From Bacteroidales bacterium (lineage in GTDB: Bacteria > Bacteroidota > Bacteroidia > Bacteroidales > F082), in contig JAFTUF010000007.1 in NCBI GenBank assembly GCA_017466405.1, forward strand, positions 1 to 64,000: a stretch of 64,000 nt of DNA, written 5' to 3'. A model generated the notes under the pieces. The model was given only the letters and a program-made list of their open reading frames with translations. It did not search any database and was not told the DNA's origin. Position numbers and translations under genes: made by a program. Shown piece after piece: positions 41,596-50,395 of this stretch (position 1 is the first letter of the stretch; the number at the start of each line of letters is the position of its first letter).

Positions 41596-41626
41596 TAAAT
41601 GAAGTTTCACACTCTGAAAAAATCTA

Positions 41627-41657
41627 TTGCTACTTCCCTCATAAAATTGTATATTTG
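41627..41657 (+). promoter_or_regulatory. Promoter of the T9SS BNR-like gene
   Basis: TTG 41627-41629, TATATTTG 41650-41657, spacer 20 bp; 24 bp before the start. Confidence 0.6.
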
Positions 41658-41680
41658 CGTGTTTTAAAATTTGCATTATT

Positions 41681-43273
41681 ATGAAAAGAAATCTTTACTC
41701 AAAAGTTATCAGAATCATTGCGATGACAATCGTCTTGTGTTGTGCCTGGCCTTCTTTTGCACAGCATAATCCTTGGAAACAGGTTCACAAACTCCCAGCA
41801 ACAAACGCATTCTTTATCACAGAAAACGGAAATATGCTCCTTGCAGACTACCTCTTCGATCTTTCTGGCGGTATCTATGTGTCAACGAATAATGGCGGAA
41901 CTTGGGAAAAATGCGCTGTAGAAGATAGAAACTATAACATCTTTATTGAAAACGACGGTTATATCTTTGCAGGCGGATATGGTGGTTCTATCGCTCGCTC
42001 TGATGATAACGGACTTACATGGGAATTATTTAACTACGGTCCAGCTGTTGTTGACCTTCTCGGCGAAAACCTCGATTACACCGTTTGCTACGCTATGACA
42101 ATGCACGACGGAAAACTTTTCGCTGGTGACTTCAGCGGAGGTGGTATCATCTACTCTGAAGATAATGGCGAGACATGGAATAAGACCGATGTCGCTCCTC
42201 TTAGCTACGAAGTAGAGGGCAAACCATGTGTTGAAAATATCTATAACTTAGTGTCTTACAATGGCGACCTCTATGCTTTCGGCGTCTTCATGATTTTAAA
42301 ATATATCCCAGAACAAAACTCTTGGGAACTTCTCCGCGAAGACAGTAACTTCATGGCAGTGTCAACATTCTATAACGGTATGTTGTGTACAGGCCGCTCA
42401 GTGATGAACGACAACGAGAATGCTGCTTTCATCGAGACGTTGAACGAAGAAGGTGTTTGGGGCCAACTTCCACGTCCTGAGACAGTAGATAACAATATCA
42501 GAGCTATCTACGCTGATGGCAAAGACCTCTTAGTCGGTATGGGAATGTCGGGCTTGTACTATACTGATGACGCTGGTGAGACATGGTACACTCTAAACGA
42601 TGGTATTCCTTACGCTTCAGGTACTTACTTCACACCTATGTTCTTCCAAAGCGATGAGGATTTCATTTACCTCGCAGCCTACGAACCCGATTTCGCAACA
42701 ACAGAAAACAGTGGCCTCTATCGTCTCGCTAAGGCAGACCTTCCAACATGTGAACCTGGTGAAAACAATCTCCCAGACGCTCCTGAAGTAACAGCTGAAG
42801 CTATCAGCGCTACAGAAATTGAGTTGACATGGAATGCTGTAGAGACAGCTACTTCATATAATATATATCTTGAGAATGAATTGCTTGCTTCTGTCACAGA
42901 AACAACATGGGTGGCTCAAGGTTTAATACATAGCACAGATTATTGCTTCGAGGTCGCAGCGGTTAACGATTTTGGAGAGTCTGATAGAACTGAAGCTTGT
43001 GCAAAGACATTATACGACGATACTGTTAATGAGTTAGAATTAGCATTCAATATCTATCCTAATCCAGTAGAAAATGAAATCTTCGTTGAAGCAGATGCTA
43101 ACATAGAAGAAGTCTGTATCTACACATTGACGGGCGTGTTGGTAGTTCAACAATCAACAGTAAATGGACAAAAGTCATTAGGTATTAATGTATCGGAATT
43201 AAACAGCGGAGCATATCTCGTTAAAGTCAGAACTAACGATGGTGTGACAGTTAGAAACTTCATAAAGAAATAA
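41681..43273 (+). CDS. T9SS cargo with BNR-like propeller repeats and FN3 domain
   Basis: 530 aa. Signal peptide about 1-27 (PSFAQ). Residues 30-350 contain repeated BNR/sialidase-type Asp-box-like phrases (STNNGGTWEKC, SDDNGLTWELF, SEDNGETWNKT, TDDAGETWYTL), each S/T-x-D/N-x-G-x-T-W, as in beta-propeller proteins. A fibronectin-III domain follows (about 365-450; PEVTAEAISATEIELTWNAV), then a T9SS type A sorting domain (FNIYPNPVENEIFV to VRNFIKK). Without the full set of sialidase catalytic residues it is better seen as a secreted propeller protein of unknown substrate. A terminator follows. Confidence 0.87.
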   Translation: MKRNLYSKVIRIIAMTIVLCCAWPSFAQHNPWKQVHKLPATNAFFITENGNMLLADYLFDLSGGIYVSTNNGGTWEKCAVEDRNYNIFIENDGYIFAGGYGGSIARSDDNGLTWELFNYGPAVVDLLGENLDYTVCYAMTMHDGKLFAGDFSGGGIIYSEDNGETWNKTDVAPLSYEVEGKPCVENIYNLVSYNGDLYAFGVFMILKYIPEQNSWELLREDSNFMAVSTFYNGMLCTGRSVMNDNENAAFIETLNEEGVWGQLPRPETVDNNIRAIYADGKDLLVGMGMSGLYYTDDAGETWYTLNDGIPYASGTYFTPMFFQSDEDFIYLAAYEPDFATTENSGLYRLAKADLPTCEPGENNLPDAPEVTAEAISATEIELTWNAVETATSYNIYLENELLASVTETTWVAQGLIHSTDYCFEVAAVNDFGESDRTEACAKTLYDDTVNELELAFNIYPNPVENEIFVEADANIEEVCIYTLTGVLVVQQSTVNGQKSLGINVSELNSGAYLVKVRTNDGVTVRNFIKK

Positions 43274-43293
43274 TCTATTAAGATTTGATAACA

Positions 43294-43326
43294 AAAAAGG
43301 ACGTTTCAAAAAGAGACGTCCTTTTT
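43294..43326. terminator. Bidirectional terminator
   Basis: AAAAAGGACGT (43294-43304) pairs exactly with ACGTCCTTTTT (43316-43326). It lies between converging genes, with A/T runs on both sides, so it can serve both. Confidence 0.87.
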
Positions 43327-43330
43327 CGTT

Positions 43331-44125
43331 TTACAAAGTGATTTCCTGATGTTGCGAAAGATATAAATCTCTAAGAGGAATGCTTAAGATGAAACAAACA
43401 TCAACTAATCTAAGATTACATTTCTTGTTATCTCCGTTTTTGTCTTTAACATCATATTCGGGGGAATTATAGACAAAATTCTTGATTTTGTCAAATTCTT
43501 CGTTATCACAAAATGATATACATGCCATAAGCGCAGATGACTCTACATCTAATGCTGTTCTTGGCTTATTATTATCAATTGTTGAAAATAGAATCTCTTT
43601 GTTCCTTTGGATAAGTCCTATTCCGTCAATCTCTTGTAAAATAAACTTTCCAAAGTCGCTAAGACTCATCGGACTATTCTTTAATGAGAAGAATGTCAAT
43701 GCATCTTCATATTTTATAGATAAGAAGTTCTTTATGGAAAAAACATCTTTCTTTAGTTCAGCGACATCAGTCTTTAGTTCAGCGACATCAGTCTTTAGAA
43801 CAGCGACATCAGTCTTTAGAACAGCGACGTCGATCTTCAGGTTGCTAATATCTTCTTTTACAATCTTGAAGTTTTCTCTTGTTTCATCTCTTAGATTGTC
43901 GATGCTTTGTTGAATGTCTCGCTTGAACTCGTAGAGCTGTTTTTTTAATAGCTCTATACTCTCATCATGAGAATCGCACTTCGCATGAGCAGTACGTTCA
44001 TCGATCTGATTGATACGTTGTGTTGTCTTACCGAAATTAAACGCTTGATTTACAATAAACCAAACTCCACCTAAAATTGTAGCAATACTTGCAATGATAA
44101 TGCTTAGTAGTTCGATAGTATTCAT
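43331..44125 (-). CDS. Membrane-anchored coiled-coil protein, unknown family (paralogue of 34911-35723)
   Basis: 264 aa. The same N-terminus (MNTIEL, then IIASIATILGGVWFIVNQAFNFGKT) and same C-terminal domain (KPRTALDVESSALMACISF, KIKNFVYNSPEYDVKDKNGD, FILSIPLRDLYLSQHQEI) as the protein at 34911-35723. The stalk differs: a long amphipathic helix with five tandem heptads of the type LKTDVA-V/E encoded by 21-bp DNA repeats (43745-43830) instead of 31-residue units. So the stalk evolves by repeat gain while both ends stay fixed. No catalytic motif is evident. Promoter-proximal DNA is also conserved between the two loci. Confidence 0.8.
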   Translation of the reverse strand: MNTIELLSIIIASIATILGGVWFIVNQAFNFGKTTQRINQIDERTAHAKCDSHDESIELLKKQLYEFKRDIQQSIDNLRDETRENFKIVKEDISNLKIDVAVLKTDVAVLKTDVAELKTDVAELKKDVFSIKNFLSIKYEDALTFFSLKNSPMSLSDFGKFILQEIDGIGLIQRNKEILFSTIDNNKPRTALDVESSALMACISFCDNEEFDKIKNFVYNSPEYDVKDKNGDNKKCNLRLVDVCFILSIPLRDLYLSQHQEITL

Positions 44126-44150
44126 AACTCTTACTTTTTGGATTACGCTG

Positions 44151-44158
44151 CAAATGTA
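44151..44158 (-). promoter_or_regulatory. -7 element for the second coiled-coil gene
   Basis: Minus strand TACATTTG, 26 bp before the start. Further upstream (about 44190-44215) lies the AT-rich block shared with the paralogue's upstream region. Confidence 0.55.
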
Positions 44159-44266
44159 AGAATTATTTTTGATATTAAAGTGTTGATATGTAATTTTTTA
44201 TAGTTAAAAATTATTAAGATGAAGTCTATGTTTTTTTAACAAAATTGTCAGTGTCAACAGTCGGTG

Positions 44267-45520
44267 TCAATTAATAGTCTTCAATTCTTCATTTCTCATT
44301 GAAACGATTTCGTCAAATGCAGCCTTGTTGGAGTCGTTTACCGGCTCTACAGAAGGCGAGTCGAATGTCAAAGGATTGATATATGTTCCATTCTTACATA
44401 GTCTGAAATCGAGGTGAGGACCTGTTGAAATACCAGTGCTTCCTACGTAACCAATCAGGTCGCCTTGTTTCACTTTGCTTCCTTTCTGTATTCCTTTGGC
44501 GAAACCGTTGAGATGCATGTAGGTTGTTGTATATGTGCTGTTATGTTTTACCTTAAGATAGTTGCCGCCGCCATTGTTATCCCAGCCTTTCTCTATTACA
44601 GTGCCGTCGCCAATGGTATGTACCGGAGTTCCTGTAGGAGCAGCGTAGTCAACACCGTGATGCGGGCGAACGATTTTTGTTACAGGATGTTTTCTTGCGT
44701 GGCTAAAGGAGGAACTGATACGACGATAGTTGAGGGGCGCCTTCAGGAAAGCTTTACGGAGGTTGACTCCGTCTTCATCGAAATATTCGCCTTTGCCGTT
44801 TTGTTCAAAGTAATAGGCATAATGTCCCTTTCCACTGCTTTTGAGATATGAGGCGAGTACGTTGCCAATGCCTATTGGCTCGTCTTTTATATATTTGTTT
44901 TCATATATGACCTTGAAAGTGTCGCCAGGCTGAATGCCGAAGAAATCTACTGTCCAGGCGTATATGTCTGATAGTTTCAATGTCAGATAGGGGTCGTATC
45001 CCTTTGATGTCATTGCTTCCCACAATGAACTTTTTATGACGCCTTCAGCTACCTCTATCCTCGTCTCGACTTCTTTGTGACCAATCCATGCTGTAAGAGA
45101 GTCGGTGAGACTGAATACAGCGTAATCTGTCTTGTTGATTTCATAGATCCAAAAAATCGGTGTCGGTATGCTGTCGCGTGATATAAGGAAAGTGTGTCTT
45201 TGTCCAGGTCTTATCTTTCTGATGTCAAAAACACTTCTATGTTTCTTTTCAATATGAGTGATGACATTGTAATTGATATCTTTATTGAGCATGATGTTAG
45301 ATAGAAACTGGTTCTTTTTGATTGTGTCGATTTCTACGTCTAACGAATCAATGCAGATTCCATAGAGATATTCTGGTTCTTTGGCAATTTTCTTTTCTTT
45401 TCCTTTTTCTTCACTTTTATCATTAGAATTTCCGCATGAGAACAACGATAGGCTCAGAGTGACGAATAACGAGCAAAGAGCAAATAATCTTAAACCTTGA
45501 ATAAGCTTACGGAATGCCAT
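44267..45520 (-). CDS. M23 metallopeptidase lipoprotein
   Basis: 417 aa. N-terminal signal with lipobox-like LFSCG, a middle domain of about 200 residues of the OapA/LysM-like type, and a C-terminal M23 (LytM) domain from about 275. Zinc-site residues are HHGVDYA (H-x-x-x-D) and GPHLDFR. The usual HxH motif reads H-L-D, so the second metal ligand would be Asp; this variant recurs in Bacteroidota M23 proteins and need not be inactive. Such enzymes cut peptidoglycan cross-links or regulate amidases in the periplasm. Start ATG 45520 was chosen over the longer frame because it opens directly into the signal peptide. Confidence 0.87.
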   Translation of the reverse strand: MAFRKLIQGLRLFALCSLFVTLSLSLFSCGNSNDKSEEKGKEKKIAKEPEYLYGICIDSLDVEIDTIKKNQFLSNIMLNKDINYNVITHIEKKHRSVFDIRKIRPGQRHTFLISRDSIPTPIFWIYEINKTDYAVFSLTDSLTAWIGHKEVETRIEVAEGVIKSSLWEAMTSKGYDPYLTLKLSDIYAWTVDFFGIQPGDTFKVIYENKYIKDEPIGIGNVLASYLKSSGKGHYAYYFEQNGKGEYFDEDGVNLRKAFLKAPLNYRRISSSFSHARKHPVTKIVRPHHGVDYAAPTGTPVHTIGDGTVIEKGWDNNGGGNYLKVKHNSTYTTTYMHLNGFAKGIQKGSKVKQGDLIGYVGSTGISTGPHLDFRLCKNGTYINPLTFDSPSVEPVNDSNKAAFDEIVSMRNEELKTIN

Positions 45521-45543
45521 AATGATAAATATATTTTTCAATT

Positions 45544-45579
45544 AAAAAAGACAAGAGATGGTATATCCCGTCTCTTGTC
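45544..45579 (-). terminator. Terminator of the iorA-iorB operon
   Basis: On the minus strand GACAAGAGA (45579-45571) pairs with TCTCTTGTC (45558-45550), followed by six T. Nine-bp perfect stem, 14 bp after the iorB stop. Confidence 0.82.
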
Positions 45580-45592
45580 CTTGTTTTTTATA

Positions 45593-46168
45593 TTATTGAT
45601 TTGAAGCTTGCTTGAAACCTGCTTCAACGGCTTTGAGGTTGAGGTTAACAACTTCTTCGCCTTTTTTTCCGAATTGTTCGCGGATACTGTTTTCAATAGT
45701 TTCCATTTCGAATCCGAGGAACGGAACTGCTGCACCGAATATTACCATGTTAGCTGCACGTACGTTACCGCATTCTTTAGCGATGTTATCAGCATCGACG
45801 ATAACTGCGTTGTGTTTTTTCAACTCAGCATAAACATCTTCTACCTCTGGATAGTTGTCTATATTAATAAAAGGTGTGCTTGCTGTGATGATAACGCCGT
45901 CTTTTGCGAGCATTGGAAGATAGCGGAGAGCTTCCATTGGTTCTACAGAGATAATGAGGTCGGCTTTACCTTCTGGAATGAGGTCTGATGCAATCTCGTT
46001 ATCTGAGAGACGAAGGTGTGACTGAACGTCGCCACCTCTTTGGCTCATGCCGTGGACCTCAGCTTGTTTGAGATACATGTTCTTTTCTACAGCAGCGATG
46101 CCAATACAAGAAGCGATACTAAGGATACCTTGACCGCCAACACCAGCTAAAATTATATCTTTTTTCAT
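45593..46168 (-). CDS. iorB: Indolepyruvate ferredoxin oxidoreductase, beta subunit
   Basis: 191-aa gamma/beta-type subunit of 2-oxoacid:ferredoxin oxidoreductases. The N-terminal AGVGGQGILSIASCIG, then EVHGMSQRGGDVQSHLR and a C-terminal helical end are typical of IorB. With IorA it oxidises aryl pyruvates (from Phe, Tyr, Trp) to aryl-acetyl-CoA, reducing ferredoxin; the reverse reaction is also possible in anaerobes. It lies 21 bp after iorA. Confidence 0.93.
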   Translation of the reverse strand: MKKDIILAGVGGQGILSIASCIGIAAVEKNMYLKQAEVHGMSQRGGDVQSHLRLSDNEIASDLIPEGKADLIISVEPMEALRYLPMLAKDGVIITASTPFINIDNYPEVEDVYAELKKHNAVIVDADNIAKECGNVRAANMVIFGAAVPFLGFEMETIENSIREQFGKKGEEVVNLNLKAVEAGFKQASNQ

Positions 46169-46189
46169 GATTATCTTATTTAAAGTTTA

Positions 46190-47800
46190 TTATTTGTTTT
46201 CTGCTGCTTTTTTTGCACGCATCTTTCTGCTTAATGTTTGGATACATTCACGACGTGGAATGATTACTGATACGCCTTCGTATGCCAACTCTTCTTTAAT
46301 GACTTGAACGTTGATTTCGTGTTGGTTTGGAAGAGGTTTGATAACTCTTACGTGATCAGGATCTACGCCTATGCCCTTACAGATGCTTTCCAAACGGCCT
46401 TCTGCTGATGACTTCTGACCGCCTGTCATACCTGTTGTTGAGTTGTCGAGAATCATAACGACGATGTTGTTGTTATTATTAACAGCGTCGAGTAAGCCTG
46501 TCATACCTGAGTGTGTGAATGTGGAGTCGCCGATACAAGCTACTGCTGGATAGAGACCTGCTTCTGAAGCACCGATGGCCATTGTGATACTTGCACCCAT
46601 ATCGACTGTACTGTTGATAGAGTTGAGTGGAGGTGTAGCGCTGAGTGTGTAGCAGCCGATATCGCCGAATACTCTACCTTTTTCATATTGTGACATTGCT
46701 TCGTTGAGAGCTCTGAATGAATCCCAGTGAGGACATCCATCGCACAATTTTGGAGGACGAGCCTGTACCAATTCAGGGATAGGAACGCCTACCTCGAAAG
46801 GTCTGCCAACAGCCTTAGCAGCGATGTTAGGATTGAGTTCGCCGTCGCGTGGCAATGTGCCGTCTAAACGTCCGTGGATTGGTTTGCCTGTTGCTAAGAG
46901 ACCCTTTAACAATTCTTCAACGATTGGATAACCTTCTTCCATGACTAAGATTTCATCACATTCGTCATAAATCTTTTGAATCATGGCGATTGGAAGTGGA
47001 TATTGGCTGATCTTAAGTACCGGATAAGGTATTGTCTCGTTGTTATAATTTTCTTTCAAGTAGTTATATGAAAGACCGCATGCTATGATACCTAACTTTT
47101 TGTCGGTTCCTTCGAAGTATTTGTTGAAGCCGCTTTCGTTGCTATCTTGTTCCATGACAGCTTGCTTTTCAAGAAGTTGTTTGTATTGTCTTCTAGCAAT
47201 TGCAGGGAGTAATACGAATTGACGTAAGTTTGAAGGAAGAGCCAAAGCGTTTTGTTGACGTTTGTCGGTACATACTACGCCAGCGCGTGAGTGAGCCAAA
47301 CGTGTTGTGACGCGTAACATGACTGGTGTTCCGATTTTCTCTGAGAGGTCGAATGCGTAACGAGCCATGTCGTAAGCTTCCTGTTGGTTTGAAGGCTCGA
47401 GCAATGGAATGAGAGCGAACTTAGCGTAAGTACGTGAGTCTTGCTCGTTTTGTGATGAGTGCATTGATGGGTCATCAGCAGCGAGGACTACCATACCGCC
47501 GTTGACGCCTGTGACTGCTGAGTTGATGAATGGGTCGGCAGCGACATTGACACCGACGTGTTTCATACATACGAGTGAACGTTTGCCTGCGTATGACATA
47601 CCGATAGCACTCTCCATAGCGGTCTTTTCATTGGCTGACCATAAAGCACGAATGCCTAATTCTTTAGCTTCTTTTGAGCCTTGGATGAATTCCATAATCT
47701 CTGTTGATGGTGTGCCAGGATATGCATAAACACCTGAGAGACCAGCGTCGATGGCGCCTTGTGCAATGGCTTCATCTCCAAGTAATAAAATCTTCTTCAT
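46190..47800 (-). CDS. iorA: Indolepyruvate ferredoxin oxidoreductase, alpha subunit
   Basis: 536 aa. The pyrimidine domain (GDEAIAQGAIDAGLSGVYAYPGTPSTEI) is followed by a middle domain and the TPP-binding domain (GDIGCYTLS, GDSTFTHSGMTGLLDAVNNN with the Mg-TPP Asp/Asn, NSTTGMTGGQ). A CDGCPHW motif lies near 356. Archaeal IorA proteins of about 600-650 aa carry a C-terminal pair of [4Fe-4S] ferredoxin motifs; this one ends soon after RRECIQTLSRK and lacks them, as do other Bacteroidota versions. Full promoter upstream on the minus strand. Confidence 0.94.
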   Translation of the reverse strand: MKKILLLGDEAIAQGAIDAGLSGVYAYPGTPSTEIMEFIQGSKEAKELGIRALWSANEKTAMESAIGMSYAGKRSLVCMKHVGVNVAADPFINSAVTGVNGGMVVLAADDPSMHSSQNEQDSRTYAKFALIPLLEPSNQQEAYDMARYAFDLSEKIGTPVMLRVTTRLAHSRAGVVCTDKRQQNALALPSNLRQFVLLPAIARRQYKQLLEKQAVMEQDSNESGFNKYFEGTDKKLGIIACGLSYNYLKENYNNETIPYPVLKISQYPLPIAMIQKIYDECDEILVMEEGYPIVEELLKGLLATGKPIHGRLDGTLPRDGELNPNIAAKAVGRPFEVGVPIPELVQARPPKLCDGCPHWDSFRALNEAMSQYEKGRVFGDIGCYTLSATPPLNSINSTVDMGASITMAIGASEAGLYPAVACIGDSTFTHSGMTGLLDAVNNNNNIVVMILDNSTTGMTGGQKSSAEGRLESICKGIGVDPDHVRVIKPLPNQHEINVQVIKEELAYEGVSVIIPRRECIQTLSRKMRAKKAAENK

Positions 47801-47852
47801 TTGTTATTATTTGATTTTGTTGTTAAATTTACGAAAATGTTTTATAGGATTG

Positions 47853-47882
47853 CAAATGTAACAAATTCTTTCGTTACTGCAA
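47853..47882 (-). promoter_or_regulatory. Promoter of iorA-iorB
   Basis: On the minus strand TTG (47882-47880) and TACATTTG (47860-47853) are exactly 19 bp apart; 52 bp before the iorA start. Confidence 0.75.
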
Positions 47883-47902
47883 ACCTTTTTTGAAAAAAAT
47901 CT

Positions 47903-47910
47903 TATCTTTG
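47903..47910 (+). promoter_or_regulatory. -7 element for the PlsC/GNAT gene
   Basis: TATCTTTG, 19 bp before ATG 47930, back-to-back with the iorA promoter. Confidence 0.5.
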
Positions 47911-47929
47911 CCGTCCGATATAAGGAAAG

Positions 47930-49714
47930 ATGAAAAAGATAGTTAACAAGTCTGATATTACTAAGGTTCTTGGTAAGGATAATATCTTTACCAATGCTCT
48001 TGCTTCCGTAGCTATGAGTGTTCTCGGCTTCAACGAAATAAATAGATTGTATTCTCCATCTGCCGATTTGAAAGATCTTTCTTTCACCGAACACATGCTG
48101 AATATTTATGGTATAACATACGACAAGAACGAGTCGGAGATGAACGTCATCCCTAAGGAAGGTCCTTTCATCATCGTGAGTAATCATCCTTTTGGAGCTA
48201 TCGAAGGCATCATCTTATATGATGCTATCGCACGTGTACGTCCCGACTTCAAAGTGATGGCTAATTTCATCCTTTCTTATATCCCGAATCTTAAAAACGT
48301 TTTCATTCCTGTTAATCCTTTTACCGAGAATCCGGAGTGGGGAAGCAGTGTCGGCGGTATCAAGGCTGCCATGCAACATCTCTCCGAAGGCAAAGGTCTC
48401 GGTATCTTCCCGGCTGGAGAAGTGTCGAGGTATTATAACGACAGCCAACAACCAAAAGACCTTGACTGGTCAATAACGATAGCTAAATTAGCAAAGAAAA
48501 GCGGCGTGCCTGTCATCCCTTTTTATTTCGATGGAACCAACTCAAAGAGATTCTACCGTCTTGCGAAACTCAACTCATTGTTTGGAACAGCGATGTTGCC
48601 TCATGAGATGCTTAACAAACGCAACAAACACATAACGATGAAGATAGGTAAACCAATCGTACCTTCCGAGTTGGAACCTTACACCGATTACAAGAAAATA
48701 GCTGCTTATCTGCGTGCACGCTCATACGCCCTCGAGGCAAATATTCATAAAGACGATATAAAATATCCTAACACAAAAATGGAAACGTTGCCGCCACCGT
48801 TAGAATCTAATATGATGGTCAACGAGTTGGATAATATTCGTAAGAAGTCGTTCCTCTTCGACTGCGCGCAATATGAGTGTTTCTTCGCCGACTATGACGA
48901 TATCCCTAACATTATGTACGAGGTGGGGCTGCGACGCGAAGAGGCTTTCCGTGCGATAGGCGAAGGCAGCGGTAAAAAATTGGATACAGACGATTACGAT
49001 ACTTATTACAAACATCTTATCTTATGGGATAAGGAAGAGAGTCGTCTCGTCGGCGGCTATCGTCTAGGAATAGGAAAGGATATTGTCGAAAAAAAAGGTA
49101 TCGATGGATTCTATATCAGTTCCTTGTTCGAGATACAAGACTCATTCAAAGATGTGCTTTCTAAATCTATAGAACTCGGTCGCTCTTTTGTTACTGTTGG
49201 TTATCAGAAAGATATTCTTCCTTTGATGTTGTTGCTCAAAGGTCTTATGATGGTGGCTTATCGATATAAAGATGTGGAACATTTCATTGGTCCGGTGAGT
49301 ATAAGCAACTGGTATCCGAAGTTTTACAAGAGTCTGATGGTGCATTATATCGTAAATGAATTTCCTAGTCCATACGCCGGCATGGTAAGTGCGCGTACTC
49401 CTTTCATTGCAGACTTCTTAAAAACAGACCCAGATGTCTTGTTGGAAAATAACACTTCTTCTGTCGAGAAGTTTGACCGTTATCTCTTGAAGCTCAGCAA
49501 TGGAGATTATCGTTTGCCGACTCTTTTCAAAAAATATCTCAAAATGCAGTCGAAGTTCTTATGCTTTAACATAGACCATGATTTCAACGATACCCTCGAC
49601 GGACTTCTTTTGCTTACATTCAAAGATATTCCGGAATCAGAACTTCTTATGCTTATGAAAGACAGTAGCGACGAAGAGAAAGAAATGCTGCTGAAGAGGT
49701 TTTTGAGTTGCTGA
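47930..49714 (+). CDS. Bifunctional PlsC-type/GNAT-type acyltransferase (OlsF/GlsF-like amino-acid lipid synthase)
   Basis: 594 aa, a fusion. The N-terminal half (to about 290) is a PlsC-type O-acyltransferase with IVSNHPFGAIEG, NVFIPVNPF and GLGIFPAGEVSR. The C-terminal half (about 300-590) is a GNAT-like N-acyltransferase of the OlsB/hemolysin type (EVGLRREEAFRAIGEG, LVGGYRLGIGKDI, FIGPVSISNWYPK). OlsF of Serratia and GlsF-type enzymes of Bacteroidota make ornithine or glycine lipids with this order. The acceptor here is not determined. In the catalytic NHPFGxxD motif the Asp is Glu. The last codons and TGA stop fall in the GAGTTGCT word array. Confidence 0.85.
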   Translation: MKKIVNKSDITKVLGKDNIFTNALASVAMSVLGFNEINRLYSPSADLKDLSFTEHMLNIYGITYDKNESEMNVIPKEGPFIIVSNHPFGAIEGIILYDAIARVRPDFKVMANFILSYIPNLKNVFIPVNPFTENPEWGSSVGGIKAAMQHLSEGKGLGIFPAGEVSRYYNDSQQPKDLDWSITIAKLAKKSGVPVIPFYFDGTNSKRFYRLAKLNSLFGTAMLPHEMLNKRNKHITMKIGKPIVPSELEPYTDYKKIAAYLRARSYALEANIHKDDIKYPNTKMETLPPPLESNMMVNELDNIRKKSFLFDCAQYECFFADYDDIPNIMYEVGLRREEAFRAIGEGSGKKLDTDDYDTYYKHLILWDKEESRLVGGYRLGIGKDIVEKKGIDGFYISSLFEIQDSFKDVLSKSIELGRSFVTVGYQKDILPLMLLLKGLMMVAYRYKDVEHFIGPVSISNWYPKFYKSLMVHYIVNEFPSPYAGMVSARTPFIADFLKTDPDVLLENNTSSVEKFDRYLLKLSNGDYRLPTLFKKYLKMQSKFLCFNIDHDFNDTLDGLLLLTFKDIPESELLMLMKDSSDEEKEMLLKRFLSC

Positions 49715-49795
49715 GTTACTAAGTTGCTGAGTTGCTAAGTTACTAAGTTGCTGAGTTGCTAAGTTACTAAGTTGCTGAGTTGCTGAGTTGAGTTC
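49703..49795. repeat. Period-8 array TGCTGAGT/TACTAAGT
   Basis: About eleven units of TGCTGAGT, TACTAAGT or TGCTAAGT in exact eight-base steps, starting in the last codons of the acyltransferase gene. The rest of the spacer to 49942 contains AATTGTAAATTG words and AT-rich DNA without a clear promoter match. Confidence 0.9.
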
Positions 49796-49942
49796 AATTG
49801 TTAATTGTAAATTGTAAACTGTTCATTGTTTTCATGCAGCATTTTATAAATTTTATTCGTTACATAATCGAATTTGAATAATAATTGTTATTTTTGAAAA
49901 TGCAATTAAATCATGATTAGTAACTAATAATTTTTATACAAA

Positions 49943-50395
49943 ATGACTGAAAATAAAAAACTTGAACGCAATCCAATGAATAAAGTCGTTGGTGGCGTCT
50001 GCTCAGGATTGGCAGATTATTTCAACTTAGATGTCGCTCTTGTCAGAGTGGCTTTCGTTATCGCCGCATTATTCGCCAGTTTCGGATTCTGGCTTTACAT
50101 CATCTTGTGGATCGTCCTCCCGGAAAATAAGTTAGACATCAATTTCCAAACTCCACCTAATAACGAAACTCGTCAAACTTATGGCGACACTCAGCAATCA
50201 AAGGAAGACGATAATCGTTCTAAGAAGTCAACAACGCTCTTCGCTGGAATCTTAGTCATCTTGATAGGCTTGATATTCTTAATAAACAACTTCATTCCAA
50301 TTTCTTGGGTATGGAAGCTTTGGCCTCTGATTTTGGTTGTCATCGGTGTGGTGATGATTGTTAATGCAAGTAAGAAAGGAGCCGACAATGAGTAA
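49943..50395 (+). CDS. PspC-domain membrane protein
   Basis: 150 aa. The PspC domain covers residues 8-62 (NKVVGGVCSGLADYFNLDVALVRVAFV, YIILWIVLPE). After an acidic/polar linker, a second hydrophobic pair (about 98-140) resembles LiaI/LiaF-type membrane anchors (GILVILIGLIFLINNFIP, LWPLILVVIGVVMI). PspC proteins take part in envelope-stress sensing. Its stop overlaps the start of the next gene by 8 bp; the two are co-translated. Confidence 0.88.
   Translation: MTENKKLERNPMNKVVGGVCSGLADYFNLDVALVRVAFVIAALFASFGFWLYIILWIVLPENKLDINFQTPPNNETRQTYGDTQQSKEDDNRSKKSTTLFAGILVILIGLIFLINNFIPISWVWKLWPLILVVIGVVMIVNASKKGADNE

Noticed and set aside
33890-43273. T9SS cargo genes as part of a polysaccharide utilisation locus
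   Set aside because: There is no SusC/SusD pair, and the only glycoside hydrolases in the window are cytoplasmic glycogen-type enzymes at its right end.
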